NCBI RefSeq assembly: GCF_004365175.1
Contig: NZ_SOCE01000001.1
Span: forward strand, 235,154 to 299,153
Length of the DNA stretch: 64,000 bases
Direction of reading: 5' to 3'
DNA from: Kribbella voronezhensis
GTDB taxonomy: Bacteria > Actinomycetota > Actinomycetes > Propionibacteriales > Kribbellaceae
Shown here in pieces: positions 34,596 to 43,338 of the stretch (position 1 is its first letter; every line of letters starts with the position of its first letter). The translations under genes were made by a program, and so were the position numbers. Under the pieces are notes generated by a model. That model ran no database searches and was not told the origin of the DNA. It saw only the letters and a program-made list of their open reading frames with translations.

Positions 34596-35867
34596 ATGAC
34601 TTCAGACACGACGCCAGAGCAGCAGCCCCCGACTGCCGCACCCCAGCTAGGCTTCCTCCGCAGTGCCACCGTCGTAGCGGTCGGCATGGCCATCATGAAC
34701 GTCGCGGCCTACGGTTTCACCCTGATTGCGGTGCACCGGCTCGTGCCGGAGCAGTTCGGTGCCGTGACGGCGCTGCTCGGCCTGCTGCTGATCGGCAACG
34801 TCGCCTCGCTCGGGCTGCAGGCTTCCGGCGCACGGCGGATCGCGACGCACACCGGACCGGGTGAAGCGGCTCTGGCGGACTCGATGCTGAGAGCCGGGCG
34901 GCGGGCGGCAGCCGGACTGACAGTGTTCGCGCTGGTGCTCACCCCGCTGTTCGTGTTCCTGCTGCACATCGATTCGATCGTTGCTGCGCTGCTTGTCGGG
35001 CCGACGCTCGGCTGCTTGACCTTGATGGGGTCGCAGCTCGGCGTACTGCAAGGTGGTCAGCACTGGACCGAGCTGGCCGCTGTCTACACCTCGGTCGGGG
35101 TCGGACGACTCGTCTTCGGCGGTGGCGCGCTCCTGATCCACCCCACCCTCACCTCGGCGATGCTCGGTATGGCGGTCGGTGCTGCGGTCCCGCCGCTGCT
35201 GGGCGCCTTCCTGCTGCGCGGATCCACCGGCGGTAGCCCGGAGCAGGTGAAGGAAGTACTGCGGGAGACGATCCACGGCACGCACACCCTGCTCGCCTTC
35301 TTCGTCATCGCCAACGCGGACGTCCTGCTCGCCCGGGGCCTGCTCGACAAGCAGAGCAGCGGGTACTACGCGGCCGGCGTGATCGTGGCGAAGGCGTGCC
35401 TCTTCCTACCGCAGTTCGTGATCGTCATCGTGTTCCCGTCGCTGGCCAGCGCTCCTGGCGACACCCAGCGGCTGCGCAGGGCTATCCAGGCCGTCGCCGC
35501 ACTCGGCGTCTGCTGCGTGCTGGGCACTCTGGCCGTGCCGGACATCGTGGTCGCGGTCGTCGGCGGCAAGGAGAAGTACGCCGCCCTGGGTCCGTTCGCC
35601 TGGCTGTTCGCCCTGGCCGGCTCCTCGTACGCCGTATTGCAGTTGGTCGTCTACGCCGCGATCGCGCAGCAGGAGAAGCGTGCCGCCGTGCTGATCTGGA
35701 TCGGGCTGATCGGCCTGGCTCTGGCCGCGGCGATCATCCTCGGCGGGGACATCGCCACCGGCATCAACGGCGTGAAGGTGCTCGTCGCGATGACCGCAAC
35801 CTGCGCGCTGGCCTTGTCGGCCGCCCTGGCCTCCGGACTCCACCGGCAGGCGGCCGACAACGCCTGA
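34596..35867 (+). CDS. Wzx-type polysaccharide flippase (MOP superfamily)
   Basis: This 423-aa protein has about 12 predicted helices and resembles MOP-superfamily polysaccharide exporters. It begins with a polar N-terminus, then LRSATVVAVGMAIMNVAAYGFTLIAVHRLVPEQFG, the usual first-helix signature, and repeats of the GNVASLGLQASGARRIA kind. It would flip an undecaprenyl-linked glycan across the membrane. A TACTGT element at 34564-34569 is a likely -10, giving a short leader with GGAAG before the ATG. It ends 3 nt from the convergent lplB-like stop. With the transferases around it, this completes an envelope-glycan assembly set. Confidence 0.82.
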   Translation: MTSDTTPEQQPPTAAPQLGFLRSATVVAVGMAIMNVAAYGFTLIAVHRLVPEQFGAVTALLGLLLIGNVASLGLQASGARRIATHTGPGEAALADSMLRAGRRAAAGLTVFALVLTPLFVFLLHIDSIVAALLVGPTLGCLTLMGSQLGVLQGGQHWTELAAVYTSVGVGRLVFGGGALLIHPTLTSAMLGMAVGAAVPPLLGAFLLRGSTGGSPEQVKEVLRETIHGTHTLLAFFVIANADVLLARGLLDKQSSGYYAAGVIVAKACLFLPQFVIVIVFPSLASAPGDTQRLRRAIQAVAALGVCCVLGTLAVPDIVVAVVGGKEKYAALGPFAWLFALAGSSYAVLQLVVYAAIAQQEKRAAVLIWIGLIGLALAAAIILGGDIATGINGVKVLVAMTATCALALSAALASGLHRQAADNA

Positions 35868-35870
35868 GCA

Positions 35871-36848
35871 TCACCAGAGACTGGACTTGGCGAACTTCCG
35901 CGCGAAGGTGTTCGCCAGGACCAGCAGCACCAGTCCGACCACCGATCGGAACAGCCCGATCGCGGTGGCGTAGCTGAACTGCGGCACCTGGGAGGCGAAG
36001 CCGAGCTTGTACACGTAGGTGTCGATCACCTCGGACGCTTCCAGGTTCAGGCTGTTCTGCATCAACAGCACCTTCTCGAACCCGACCGACAGGATCGAGC
36101 CGATGTTGAGGATGAGCAGGATCACCGCGACCGGCCGGATCGCCGGCAGATCCACGTGCCAGATCCGCCGCAGCCGGGAAGCGCCGTCGACGATCGCGGC
36201 CTCGTGCAGCTCCGGCGACACGCTGGTCAGTGCGGCCAGGTAGATGATCGCGGAGAACCCCATCGTCTGCCAGGCGCCCGACCACACGTACAGATGCCGG
36301 AAGGAGCCCGGATTGCCGAGCAGGTCGACCGGGCCGAGACCGAACAGACCGAGCAACTGGTTCGCCACTCCGGTGTTGGGATCGACCAGGACGACGATCA
36401 GGCCGACCACGACCACTGTCGAGATGAAGTGCGGCGCGTAGGTGATCAGCTGGACCGACCGGCTGTACCAGCGGCGCCGGACCATGTTCAGCCCGAGCGC
36501 CAGGATGATCGGCAACGGGAAGGTGGCGACGAGTTCGTAGACGTGCAGGACGACGGTGTTCCGGATCAGCCGCCAGAACTGGTACGACTCGACGAAGCGC
36601 TCGAAGTGTTTCAGGCCGACCCAGCGGCTGCCGAGGATGCCGTCCACGACGTTGTAGTCCTTGAACGCGATCACCACGCCGTACATCGGCCAGTAGGCGA
36701 AGATCGCCAGCCAGACCAGCGGAATCGCGAGCATCGCGTAGAGCTGCCAGTGCCGGCGCATCCGGGCGCCGAGGCCGAGCCCCTGCTGCTTGGCCTGGGT
36801 CTTGCGCGCGGGGTTCGCGGACCGGCGTACCAAAGTCTCAGTTGTCAT
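35871..36848 (-). CDS. LplB-type sugar ABC transporter permease
   Basis: This 325-aa permease of the LplB/YtcP class has six helices. The EAA loop appears as ELHEAAIVDGASRLRRIWHV, where the coupling helix meets the ATPase. The N-terminal tail is cytoplasmic, followed by YAMLAIPLVWLAIFAYWPMYG. It is the third gene of a minus-strand operon (binding protein, LplC, LplB), 4 nt after the LplC-like gene. No ATPase gene is present, which is usual because actinobacterial sugar importers share one MsiK-type ATPase. The substrate is probably an oligosaccharide or sugar acid. Confidence 0.9.
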   Translation of the reverse strand: MTTETLVRRSANPARKTQAKQQGLGLGARMRRHWQLYAMLAIPLVWLAIFAYWPMYGVVIAFKDYNVVDGILGSRWVGLKHFERFVESYQFWRLIRNTVVLHVYELVATFPLPIILALGLNMVRRRWYSRSVQLITYAPHFISTVVVVGLIVVLVDPNTGVANQLLGLFGLGPVDLLGNPGSFRHLYVWSGAWQTMGFSAIIYLAALTSVSPELHEAAIVDGASRLRRIWHVDLPAIRPVAVILLILNIGSILSVGFEKVLLMQNSLNLEASEVIDTYVYKLGFASQVPQFSYATAIGLFRSVVGLVLLVLANTFARKFAKSSLW

Positions 36849-36852
36849 GGTC

Positions 36853-37773
36853 TCAGCCCTTCAACGAGCCGATCATGGCCCCCTTGACGAAGTGCTTCTG
36901 CACGAAGGGGTAGATCAGCAGCGGCGGAATGGTGGCGATCACGATCAGCGAGAACTTGAGCTGCTCCTGGAGCTCCTTCAACCGGATCAGCTCGCTGGTG
37001 TCGCGGATCTGGGACGGGTCCACGTTGTGCTGGATCAGGATCTGGCGCAGGACGAGCTGGAGCGGGAAGAGGTGCTCGTTGGTCAGGTAGATCAGCGCAC
37101 TGAACCAGGAGTTCCATTGCGCGACCGCGTAGAAGAGCATGTTCACGGCAACGATCGGCTTGCTCAGCGGCAGCACCACCCGCCAGAAGAAGCCGAAGTC
37201 GCTGCAGCCGTCGACCCGGGCGGCCTCCAGCAGCTCTTCGGGGATCGTCACCTGGAAGTAGGTGCGGGTGATGATCACGTTCCAGACCGCGAGCGCGGCC
37301 GGCAGGATGATCGCCCACCGGGTGTTCAGCAGGCCGACGCGATCCACCACCAGGTACGTCGGGATCAGGCCGCCGCTGAACATCATCGTGAACACGAACA
37401 GGGCCATGATCAGGCCCTTGCCCGGCAAACCCTGCCGGGACAGGGGATACGCGGCGAACAAGGTCAGTACGGTCGCCAGCAGTGCCCCGCCGATCGCGTA
37501 GATCAGCGAGTTGCTGAAGCCGCTGACGATCGAGCCGTAGTCGAAGACGGCCTTGAACGCGTCCAGGCTGAACCCGACCGGCCAGAGCCAGACCTTGCCG
37601 GAGGCAACGTTCTTCGGATCGCTCAGCGACGCACTGAACACGTAGACCAGCGGATACAGCACCGCCAGCGTGAACAGGCCGAGCGCGGCGTAGTTGCAGA
37701 TCATCACGATCCGGTCCGAGCGGGTCTCCCGCACCGGAGCCGGTGCCTGCGTGGTCGTGGTCATCGCGCTCAC
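36853..37773 (-). CDS. LplC/YtcP-type sugar ABC transporter permease
   Basis: This 306-aa carbohydrate permease is the partner of the LplB-like protein. It has six helices, with the EAA loop in IPEELLEAARVDGCSDFGFFW. The family segments VYVFSASLSDPKNVASGKVWLWP and a C-terminal VQKHFVKGAMIGSLKG tail are typical. Its ATG overlaps the stop of the binding-protein gene by 4 nt, and it is followed 4 nt later by lplB. The two permeases would form the heterodimeric channel. Confidence 0.9.
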   Translation of the reverse strand: MSAMTTTTQAPAPVRETRSDRIVMICNYAALGLFTLAVLYPLVYVFSASLSDPKNVASGKVWLWPVGFSLDAFKAVFDYGSIVSGFSNSLIYAIGGALLATVLTLFAAYPLSRQGLPGKGLIMALFVFTMMFSGGLIPTYLVVDRVGLLNTRWAIILPAALAVWNVIITRTYFQVTIPEELLEAARVDGCSDFGFFWRVVLPLSKPIVAVNMLFYAVAQWNSWFSALIYLTNEHLFPLQLVLRQILIQHNVDPSQIRDTSELIRLKELQEQLKFSLIVIATIPPLLIYPFVQKHFVKGAMIGSLKG

Positions 37774-39521
37774 CCCTGGAAGGCTTCGTAGGCGGCCTGC
37801 TGAATCTCCAGATAGGGCTTCAACCCGATCTTGCCGATCCGGGCGAGGTAGTCGCGCCAGTGCCCGTCGTCGGCCGGATCGAGCTTGCCGGTGACGAACT
37901 TGGCCATCGACAGGTTCACCTCGCCTTTGAGGTTGAGGCCGATCTCGGCGTCCTGCGCGGCCTGGTCGGCCTCCAGCGTCACGGGCGGGAACTCCAGGTC
38001 CACCGGCTGCTTGTACGGGAAGTAGTCGTCCCTGGTCTGCTCGTACAGCGGAGACTCGAAGGTGGGCTTGCGCGGGTTCACCCGCTCGGCCAGCCGGAAA
38101 TCGCCGGAGCGGTACATCACGCCGTACTGGTCCCAGGTCTTTCCCTTGGTGGTGTCGGAGGCCCAGGTCTCGCCGAGACTGTAGATCGCCTGCTTGCCGT
38201 TGATGCCCTTGTCACCCTTGGCCGCCCACTGGAAGTCGGGTCCGCCGTACGAGCGCAGGATCGCTTCGAGGTCGAACTGGACGTCGGCCCAGCGGACGAG
38301 CAGGTCGGGCCGCTTGCACTTGCGGGTGATGACGAGGGTGGAGACTTCGAGGCCGACCTTGAGGTAGTTCCACGCGGCGTACCGGACGTTGTTCGGGCCC
38401 CGCAACGGTGGGATCGAGCTGTACTGGTGCCAGCGGGCCTTGGGGTCTGCCTCGTCGATCTCGAGGAATGAGCCCCAATAGTAGCCACGGGCGCCACCGA
38501 TGATCGGCCGGTCGGGATTGTTGCCGTACCGGTTCATCTGGTCCTGGTCGGCGGTGAAGGCGTCCTTGTTCAGCAGGCCGTCGGCGTACAGGCCGCGCAG
38601 GTACTTCAGTCCTTCGCGCCACTCGTCCTTGACGTAGTTCGCCTCGACCTTGCCGTCGTTGAGCACCAGCCACGGATCGCCGGGGTTGTAGAGGAACGCG
38701 TTCATGAAGTAGGTGTCGAGCGGCGCGTCCTTGTAGCCCGCGAACGGGATCGTCCGGCCCTTGCCGCCGAGGTCCGCCTGCTTGAAAGCCTTCAGTACTT
38801 CGCGAAACTCGTCGGTGGTCGACGGGATGTCGAGGCCGACCTTGCGCAGCCACTCGGTGTTCAGGTACGACCGGCCGTTGGAGGCGCGGCAGTGGTAGCA
38901 GTCGTTGATGTCGGGAAAGCTGTAGATCCCCTTGTCCGGCGAACGCATCAGGCGGCGCGCGTCCGGGTAGTCCTTCTCCACCTGCTGGAGATTCGGGGCG
39001 TACTTGTCGAGGTACGGCGTCAGGTCGACGAACAGGTTCTGCGCGCCGTACAGGTAGAGCTGCGAACGGGTGAAAGCCACGCCCAGGAAGGCATCCGGGA
39101 TGTCGCCGGCCGCCATCATCGCGTTCACCTTGGTCATCGTGTCGTCGCCGCCGGCCACCTGACGCCACTCGATCTGGATGCCGGTCTGCTGCTGCATCCA
39201 CTGGGTGAAGGCATTCCTGTTCCAGTCGCCGACCGTCAGACTCTGCGGTACGACGATGGTGAACCTGACCGGTTCGTTCACGATCGGCCGTAGCTCGCGC
39301 GCCACCGGGCCGACGTAGCCGGGCGGGTAGTTCACGCCGCTCTTCTTCGGTCCCAAAACCGCCGGCGGTGCCGCGAGGCTGTCTGCGTCCGCACCGGCCG
39401 CAGTGTCCGCCGATCCGCAGCCGGTGAGCAGTCCTCCGCTGCCCGCAGCCGCGCTGACCCCCAGTGCTCCGGCGACGAAGGACCGCCGCCTCATCCCACC
39501 CGTTGTCGTTTCTGGTTGCAT
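37770..39521 (-). CDS. LplA-type extracellular sugar-binding lipoprotein
   Basis: This 583-aa binding protein has a twin-arginine-like lipoprotein signal (MRRRSFVAGALGVSAAA) and lipobox LTGC, so it is exported and lipid-anchored. The large size and C-terminal WRDYLARIGKIGLKPYLEIQQAAYEAF are typical of LplA-type proteins that bind complex sugars such as alduronates or plant oligosaccharides. The ATG at 39521 follows GGAGGCAGC; longer frames run into the promoter. No glycoside hydrolase or local regulator is adjacent, so control probably comes from a distant GntR/LacI protein, perhaps through the palindrome at 39553. Confidence 0.9.
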   Translation of the reverse strand: MQPETTTGGMRRRSFVAGALGVSAAAGSGGLLTGCGSADTAAGADADSLAAPPAVLGPKKSGVNYPPGYVGPVARELRPIVNEPVRFTIVVPQSLTVGDWNRNAFTQWMQQQTGIQIEWRQVAGGDDTMTKVNAMMAAGDIPDAFLGVAFTRSQLYLYGAQNLFVDLTPYLDKYAPNLQQVEKDYPDARRLMRSPDKGIYSFPDINDCYHCRASNGRSYLNTEWLRKVGLDIPSTTDEFREVLKAFKQADLGGKGRTIPFAGYKDAPLDTYFMNAFLYNPGDPWLVLNDGKVEANYVKDEWREGLKYLRGLYADGLLNKDAFTADQDQMNRYGNNPDRPIIGGARGYYWGSFLEIDEADPKARWHQYSSIPPLRGPNNVRYAAWNYLKVGLEVSTLVITRKCKRPDLLVRWADVQFDLEAILRSYGGPDFQWAAKGDKGINGKQAIYSLGETWASDTTKGKTWDQYGVMYRSGDFRLAERVNPRKPTFESPLYEQTRDDYFPYKQPVDLEFPPVTLEADQAAQDAEIGLNLKGEVNLSMAKFVTGKLDPADDGHWRDYLARIGKIGLKPYLEIQQAAYEAFQG

Positions 39522-39552
39522 GCTGCCTCCAGCTCGGGTCGTCTCGATGCCA

Positions 39553-39565
39553 TATCCGATAGGAT
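39553..39565. promoter_or_regulatory. TATC-C-GATA operator-like palindrome upstream of lplA
   Basis: TATCCGATAGGAT contains a 9-bp palindrome (TATC/GATA around C) and an overlapping ATCC-N4-GGAT repeat. It lies 32 nt upstream of the binding-protein start. It resembles operators of GntR-type sugar regulators; the regulator is not in this window. Confidence 0.5.
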
Positions 39566-39771
39566 CCAGGATCTTGCCCGGGAGGATGGCACAGATTCCG
39601 GCGGCGCGGAAGGCTTCGGTGGTCGCGGACCGGATCCGGTCGATCACTGTCGGCATCTTTCGGGGAACCGCTTGCTGCTTGAGCTGTACCGGTTCAGTTT
39701 CTTGCAGCGGCCGGGTTCTCGGTGGCCGGGCCGCGCGGTCGGCGTACCGGTCGGGGGTGCGAGGTGTTGGC

Positions 39772-39777
39772 TAGGCT
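39772..39777 (+). promoter_or_regulatory. leaderless -10 element of the NUDIX gene
   Basis: TAGGCT ends 6 nt before the ATG at 39784, and there is no ribosome site, so the transcript is probably leaderless. Confidence 0.6.
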
Positions 39778-39783
39778 GCGCGG

Positions 39784-40266
39784 ATGACGACGCCGAAGTT
39801 CATCCTGGAGTTGCGGGAGAAGATCGGGCACGACCCGCTCTGGCTGCCGGGGATCACCGCGGTCGTGCTCGACGAGGACGAGCGGGTGTTGCTGGTACGC
39901 CGGGCCGACGACGGCCGGTGGACGTTGATCGCCGGGGTGCTGGAGCCGGGCGAGGACCCGGCGCCGGCCATCCTGCGGGAGATCCAGGAGGAGACCGGTG
40001 TCGAGGCCGAGATCGAGCGGCTGGTGAGCATCGAGGCGATGCCGCCCTCGGCGTACCCGAACGGCGACCAGGTCCAGTTCCTCGACCTCTGCTTCCGCTG
40101 CCGCCCCCTCAGCGGCGAAGCCCGTGTGAACGACGACGAGTCCCTCGAAGTCGGCTGGTTCCCTCTCGACGCGATGCCCCGACTCCCCCACCGCGAACAA
40201 CGCTGCCTGGCGAACGCCCTGAGCCACGACCCCCTACCGAAATACACCGGCCGCCCAGCCGACTGA
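39784..40266 (+). CDS. NUDIX hydrolase
   Basis: This 160-aa NUDIX enzyme has a full NUDIX box G-x5-E-x7-REUxEExGU in GVLEPGEDPAPAILREIQEETGV (in two overlapping parts), which binds Mg2+ and cleaves a nucleoside diphosphate linked to another group. The N-terminal KFILELREKIGHDPLWLPG is common in actinobacterial members annotated only as NUDIX. The substrate (sugar-nucleotide, oxidised nucleotide, NADH) cannot be told. It converges on the kinase gene 22 nt away. Confidence 0.9.
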   Translation: MTTPKFILELREKIGHDPLWLPGITAVVLDEDERVLLVRRADDGRWTLIAGVLEPGEDPAPAILREIQEETGVEAEIERLVSIEAMPPSAYPNGDQVQFLDLCFRCRPLSGEARVNDDESLEVGWFPLDAMPRLPHREQRCLANALSHDPLPKYTGRPAD

Positions 40267-40288
40267 CTACCTGCCAGCGCGCGGACAC

Positions 40289-41437
40289 TCAAGCGCGGCG
40301 GCTCGCGCCGGGCCATCCCCGGTGGGTGCGGGTCCGCCCGTTCGGCAAAGTCGCCTCGACCCGCCAGCCGCCGCCGGGCACCGGGCCGGCGGCCAGTTGA
40401 CCACCCACTTCCTGCACGCGTTCCCGCAGGCCGATCAGCCCGTGTCCCGTGCCGGACAACCGTGGATGCTCCCGGATCGCGTGGTCGTTGTCGACCCTGA
40501 CGATCAGACCCCGACCGGACCCGTTGACCAGGACCCGTACCGCGGCGCCGGGCGCGTACCGCAGGGCGTTCGTCAGGCTCTCTTGCACGACCCGGAACGC
40601 GATGTGCGCGGTCGGAGCGGCAAGGCCCTCGCGGTCGCCCTCGAAGCGGCACGACACGTCGAGTCCGCCCCGCGCGGCCCGGCTCACCACTTCGTCGATC
40701 AGCGACAGGTCCGGGCCGCTGACCTCCGTTCCGCCGAGGAGCTCGACGAGGCGCTGCAGGTCGTCGTGGCCCTGCCGCGCCGACTCCGCGATCCCGACGA
40801 AGACCTGTTCGGCCTGGACCGGATCGCGCTCGACCAGTCGCTGCCCCGCGGCCGCCTGGATGACCATGACGCTGATCGCGTGCCCGACGATGTCGTGGAG
40901 TTCCGCGGCGATCCGGGCCCGCTCGTGACGTACGGCGAGTTCCGCGAACAGCTCCCGCTCCTCCTCCAGTTCGAGGCTCCGGCGGGCGAGCTCGTCTGCC
41001 GCCTCCCGCCGGAGCCTGAGCACCGTGCCGGCGAGAAAGCTGGGGACGGTGAACATGATCAACGGCACCTCGTTGCGCTCACCCAGAATCAGCCAGACGA
41101 CCGCCAGGTACGCCGTCAGGCCGGCCGTCGCTCCCCAGGCAGCACGCCCCGACCAGCCCAGCGCGGCCACCAGTGACAGAAGCGCCATGATCGCGAAGGC
41201 GGTGTCAGGAAACCACCCGTAGCTGCCCAGCAGCGTTGTCAGCAGCAGCAGCGCGCCGCCCACAACAGCGACGATGCGGGGATGAGTCCGCCACCACACC
41301 AGGGTCAGCCCGCTCGCCAGCAGGAGCGCGGTGAAGAGGTTGCCCCGGGCGCTGGTCGGCCAGCCGTGGTACGCCGTCGGGACGGCGATCAGCGCGACGA
41401 TCACCCCGACGATCCCCACCTGCTCGAGCCTGCGCAC
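40289..41437 (-). CDS. NarL-type sensor histidine kinase
   Basis: This is a 382-aa sensor kinase with a membrane sensor of about six helices (residues 5-150), a coiled coil rich in Glu/Arg, and a HisKA_3 domain. Phospho-acceptor His lies in RARIAAELHDIVGHAISV. The HATPase has an intact N-box (VVQESLTNALRYAPG), D-box (VRVDND) and glycine box (GTGHGLIGLRERV). The GTG at 41437 is preferred because AGGGAG lies 6 nt upstream; an upstream ATG would overlap the previous gene. It lies 16 nt after the degenerate kinase gene. The divergent NarL-type regulator at 43339 is its likely partner. Confidence 0.9.
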   Translation of the reverse strand: MRRLEQVGIVGVIVALIAVPTAYHGWPTSARGNLFTALLLASGLTLVWWRTHPRIVAVVGGALLLLTTLLGSYGWFPDTAFAIMALLSLVAALGWSGRAAWGATAGLTAYLAVVWLILGERNEVPLIMFTVPSFLAGTVLRLRREAADELARRSLELEEERELFAELAVRHERARIAAELHDIVGHAISVMVIQAAAGQRLVERDPVQAEQVFVGIAESARQGHDDLQRLVELLGGTEVSGPDLSLIDEVVSRAARGGLDVSCRFEGDREGLAAPTAHIAFRVVQESLTNALRYAPGAAVRVLVNGSGRGLIVRVDNDHAIREHPRLSGTGHGLIGLRERVQEVGGQLAAGPVPGGGWRVEATLPNGRTRTHRGWPGASRRA

Positions 41438-41453
41438 GACCCGCTCCCTCGGC

Positions 41454-42611
41454 TCAGCCGACGACCGGCAGTTGGGCGATGGCACCGGCCCTGCCCTTGA
41501 CGACCTTCACCTCGACCGAGCCACCGAGCAGTTTGGCCCGCTCCTTGGCCCGGGCGACGGCGGCCTTCAGTTCGGAGCTCTCGCCGACCTGCCCGTTGAC
41601 GCGGATCTCGAGCGCGTCGGCCTCGAACCGCACGCTGACCTCGATCGGGGCGTCGGCCTGATCGGCCAGCGCGGTGGTGAGGTGCTCGACGATGCGGTAC
41701 GCCGACAACTCCACCGCCGCCGGCAGCGCCCGGGGATCGCCTGTCACGACCAGCTTCGAGTGGGCCGTCCGCAGCCGCGCGAGCAGGGTGTCGAGATGGG
41801 CGACAGTCGGCGTCGGCGCCAACGCCACGTCGTCACCGCGCAGCAGGCCGACGATCTCGCGCATGTCGTCCAGGGTCTGGCGACTGCCGGACTCGATGGA
41901 CTCCAGCAACGCCTTCGCCTGGGCCGGCGCGAGACCGTTCGCCGACTCGGCCGCCGTGGTGAGCCCGGCGAGCCGTTCCTGCAGCAGGCCGTCGAGCTGC
42001 TGGGACAGCCGGGCCCGGCTGTCGGCCACCTCGATCGCCGCTCGCTCGTCGCGCAACTGCCGCAGCTCCCCCTCGCGGATCGCCAGCTCCTGGTTCAACG
42101 CGGACCGGTGCCGGGCGGCCAGTCCGATGCCGAAGACGATCAGGACGATCGGCAGAGCCAGCAGGATGGCGCCCGGCCCGGTGGTCGCGTCGACCACCAG
42201 GACGAGTGCCGTCAGGACCACGCTGAGCCCGCAGACGATCCAGGCCGTCGCCCGCTCCGAGGCGAGCGCCCCGAGGAACGCGAGGACGAAGGCCAACGGG
42301 AGCCCGGCGCCACAGCGGGTCACCCAGCCGAACAGGACGACGTGGAGCGCCATCGCCGCCACCGAGACGCCGGCGACGGCGACGAGCCCGCGTCGCCACC
42401 AGAGCACCGGAACCGTCGTACCGGCGTACACCGGGATCATCCAGAGCGAGTGCGAGCTCAGGGCGTGAACCATCGACCCCTCCGCGAGGGCTGCACGCAC
42501 CTGGTCGTCGGACATCCGCAGGTTGAGCCACATCAGCAGGATGCCGAGCGCGGTGAGACCTCCGGCCAGGACCCAGTCGCGGGCCTTCACACCGCGGAAG
42601 ATCTCACTCAT
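41454..42611 (-). CDS. histidine-kinase-like membrane protein lacking the phospho-acceptor His
   Basis: This 385-aa protein has the same layout as a NarL-type kinase, with about six helices, a coiled coil and HisKA_3/HATPase-like domains, but the key residues are changed. Where the kinase below it has ARIAAELHDIVGH, this one has ARLSQQLDGLLQE, so Asp replaces His. The N-box reads VEHLTTAL (Asn lost) and the D-box IRVNGQ (Asp lost). It cannot autophosphorylate by the known route. Its sensor part resembles the next gene upstream (MSEIFRGVKARDWVLA versus MNEIFKGIRPLDYVLA). It may act as a regulatory pseudokinase for its neighbour. Confidence 0.8.
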   Translation of the reverse strand: MSEIFRGVKARDWVLAGGLTALGILLMWLNLRMSDDQVRAALAEGSMVHALSSHSLWMIPVYAGTTVPVLWWRRGLVAVAGVSVAAMALHVVLFGWVTRCGAGLPLAFVLAFLGALASERATAWIVCGLSVVLTALVLVVDATTGPGAILLALPIVLIVFGIGLAARHRSALNQELAIREGELRQLRDERAAIEVADSRARLSQQLDGLLQERLAGLTTAAESANGLAPAQAKALLESIESGSRQTLDDMREIVGLLRGDDVALAPTPTVAHLDTLLARLRTAHSKLVVTGDPRALPAAVELSAYRIVEHLTTALADQADAPIEVSVRFEADALEIRVNGQVGESSELKAAVARAKERAKLLGGSVEVKVVKGRAGAIAQLPVVG

Positions 42612-42639
42612 CGCCGGCTCCTGACCCGCCGCAGTCCGC

Positions 42640-43182
42640 TCAGGCGGCCAGACGCTCGTCGACCGGCGCGTTGCCCACGGACTGCTTGCTGACTCGATTC
42701 TGCACGAGAACGCCGATGCCGTAGAAGAGCGCGACTCCTGGCAGCGCCACCGGCAGGGCACTCACGACGGTGTCGATCGACGCGTCCCTGGCGAGCATGA
42801 CGAGATTGAGTACGACGATGCCGGCGAGGCCGAGCACGTGGTTGCGCCAGATACCGCCGAACCGGCCGACGGCGTACGCCAAGGCGAATGCCAGCGGGAT
42901 GAGGACACCGCAGCGGGTGATCCATCCGAACGCGAGCACATGGGCGACGGTCAAGACGGTCGTGATCCCGACGACCGCGAGGATGTTGCGCCGCCGCCAC
43001 AGGATCGGCAGGGTGACGAGCAGGAAGGCGGGCACCATCGCCCACGAGGTGGTCGAGAGCGGGTGCGGCAGGTCCTCGCCCGAGGCTGCGACGTTCTCGA
43101 CCATCAGCAACACGCCCGCAGCGGTCATCAGGGCCGCCAGTACGTAGTCGAGTGGCCGGATCCCCTTGAAGATTTCGTTCAT
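42640..43182 (-). CDS. sensor-only membrane paralogue of the degenerate kinase
   Basis: This 180-aa protein is essentially the membrane sensor of the gene at 41454-42611 without the kinase part. It has about five helices and shares the opening MNEIFKGIRPLDYVLA and the blocks PILWRRRNILAVVGI and VLAFGWITRCGVLIPLAFALA. It stops about where the coiled coil would begin and ends PVDERLAA; no downstream remnant of a kinase domain is visible in the 28-nt gap, so this is either an old clean truncation or a separate sensor. AAAGGAC precedes the ATG at 43182. It is the first gene of the three-gene operon. Confidence 0.78.
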   Translation of the reverse strand: MNEIFKGIRPLDYVLAALMTAAGVLLMVENVAASGEDLPHPLSTTSWAMVPAFLLVTLPILWRRRNILAVVGITTVLTVAHVLAFGWITRCGVLIPLAFALAYAVGRFGGIWRNHVLGLAGIVVLNLVMLARDASIDTVVSALPVALPGVALFYGIGVLVQNRVSKQSVGNAPVDERLAA

Positions 43183-43338
43183 CGGACTGTCCTTTCGGTT
43201 CGGGTCCCCCTGACCCTGATGCCGTGACAGTAGGTTCCCGGCCCTGTCGCCCACGTCTGGCGCAAGGACGATTACCCGGCCCGCGCGTCGTCCGCAGGGA
43301 TGACGCGCTCGCCGCAAGGATGAGGGCACAATCGCCGT

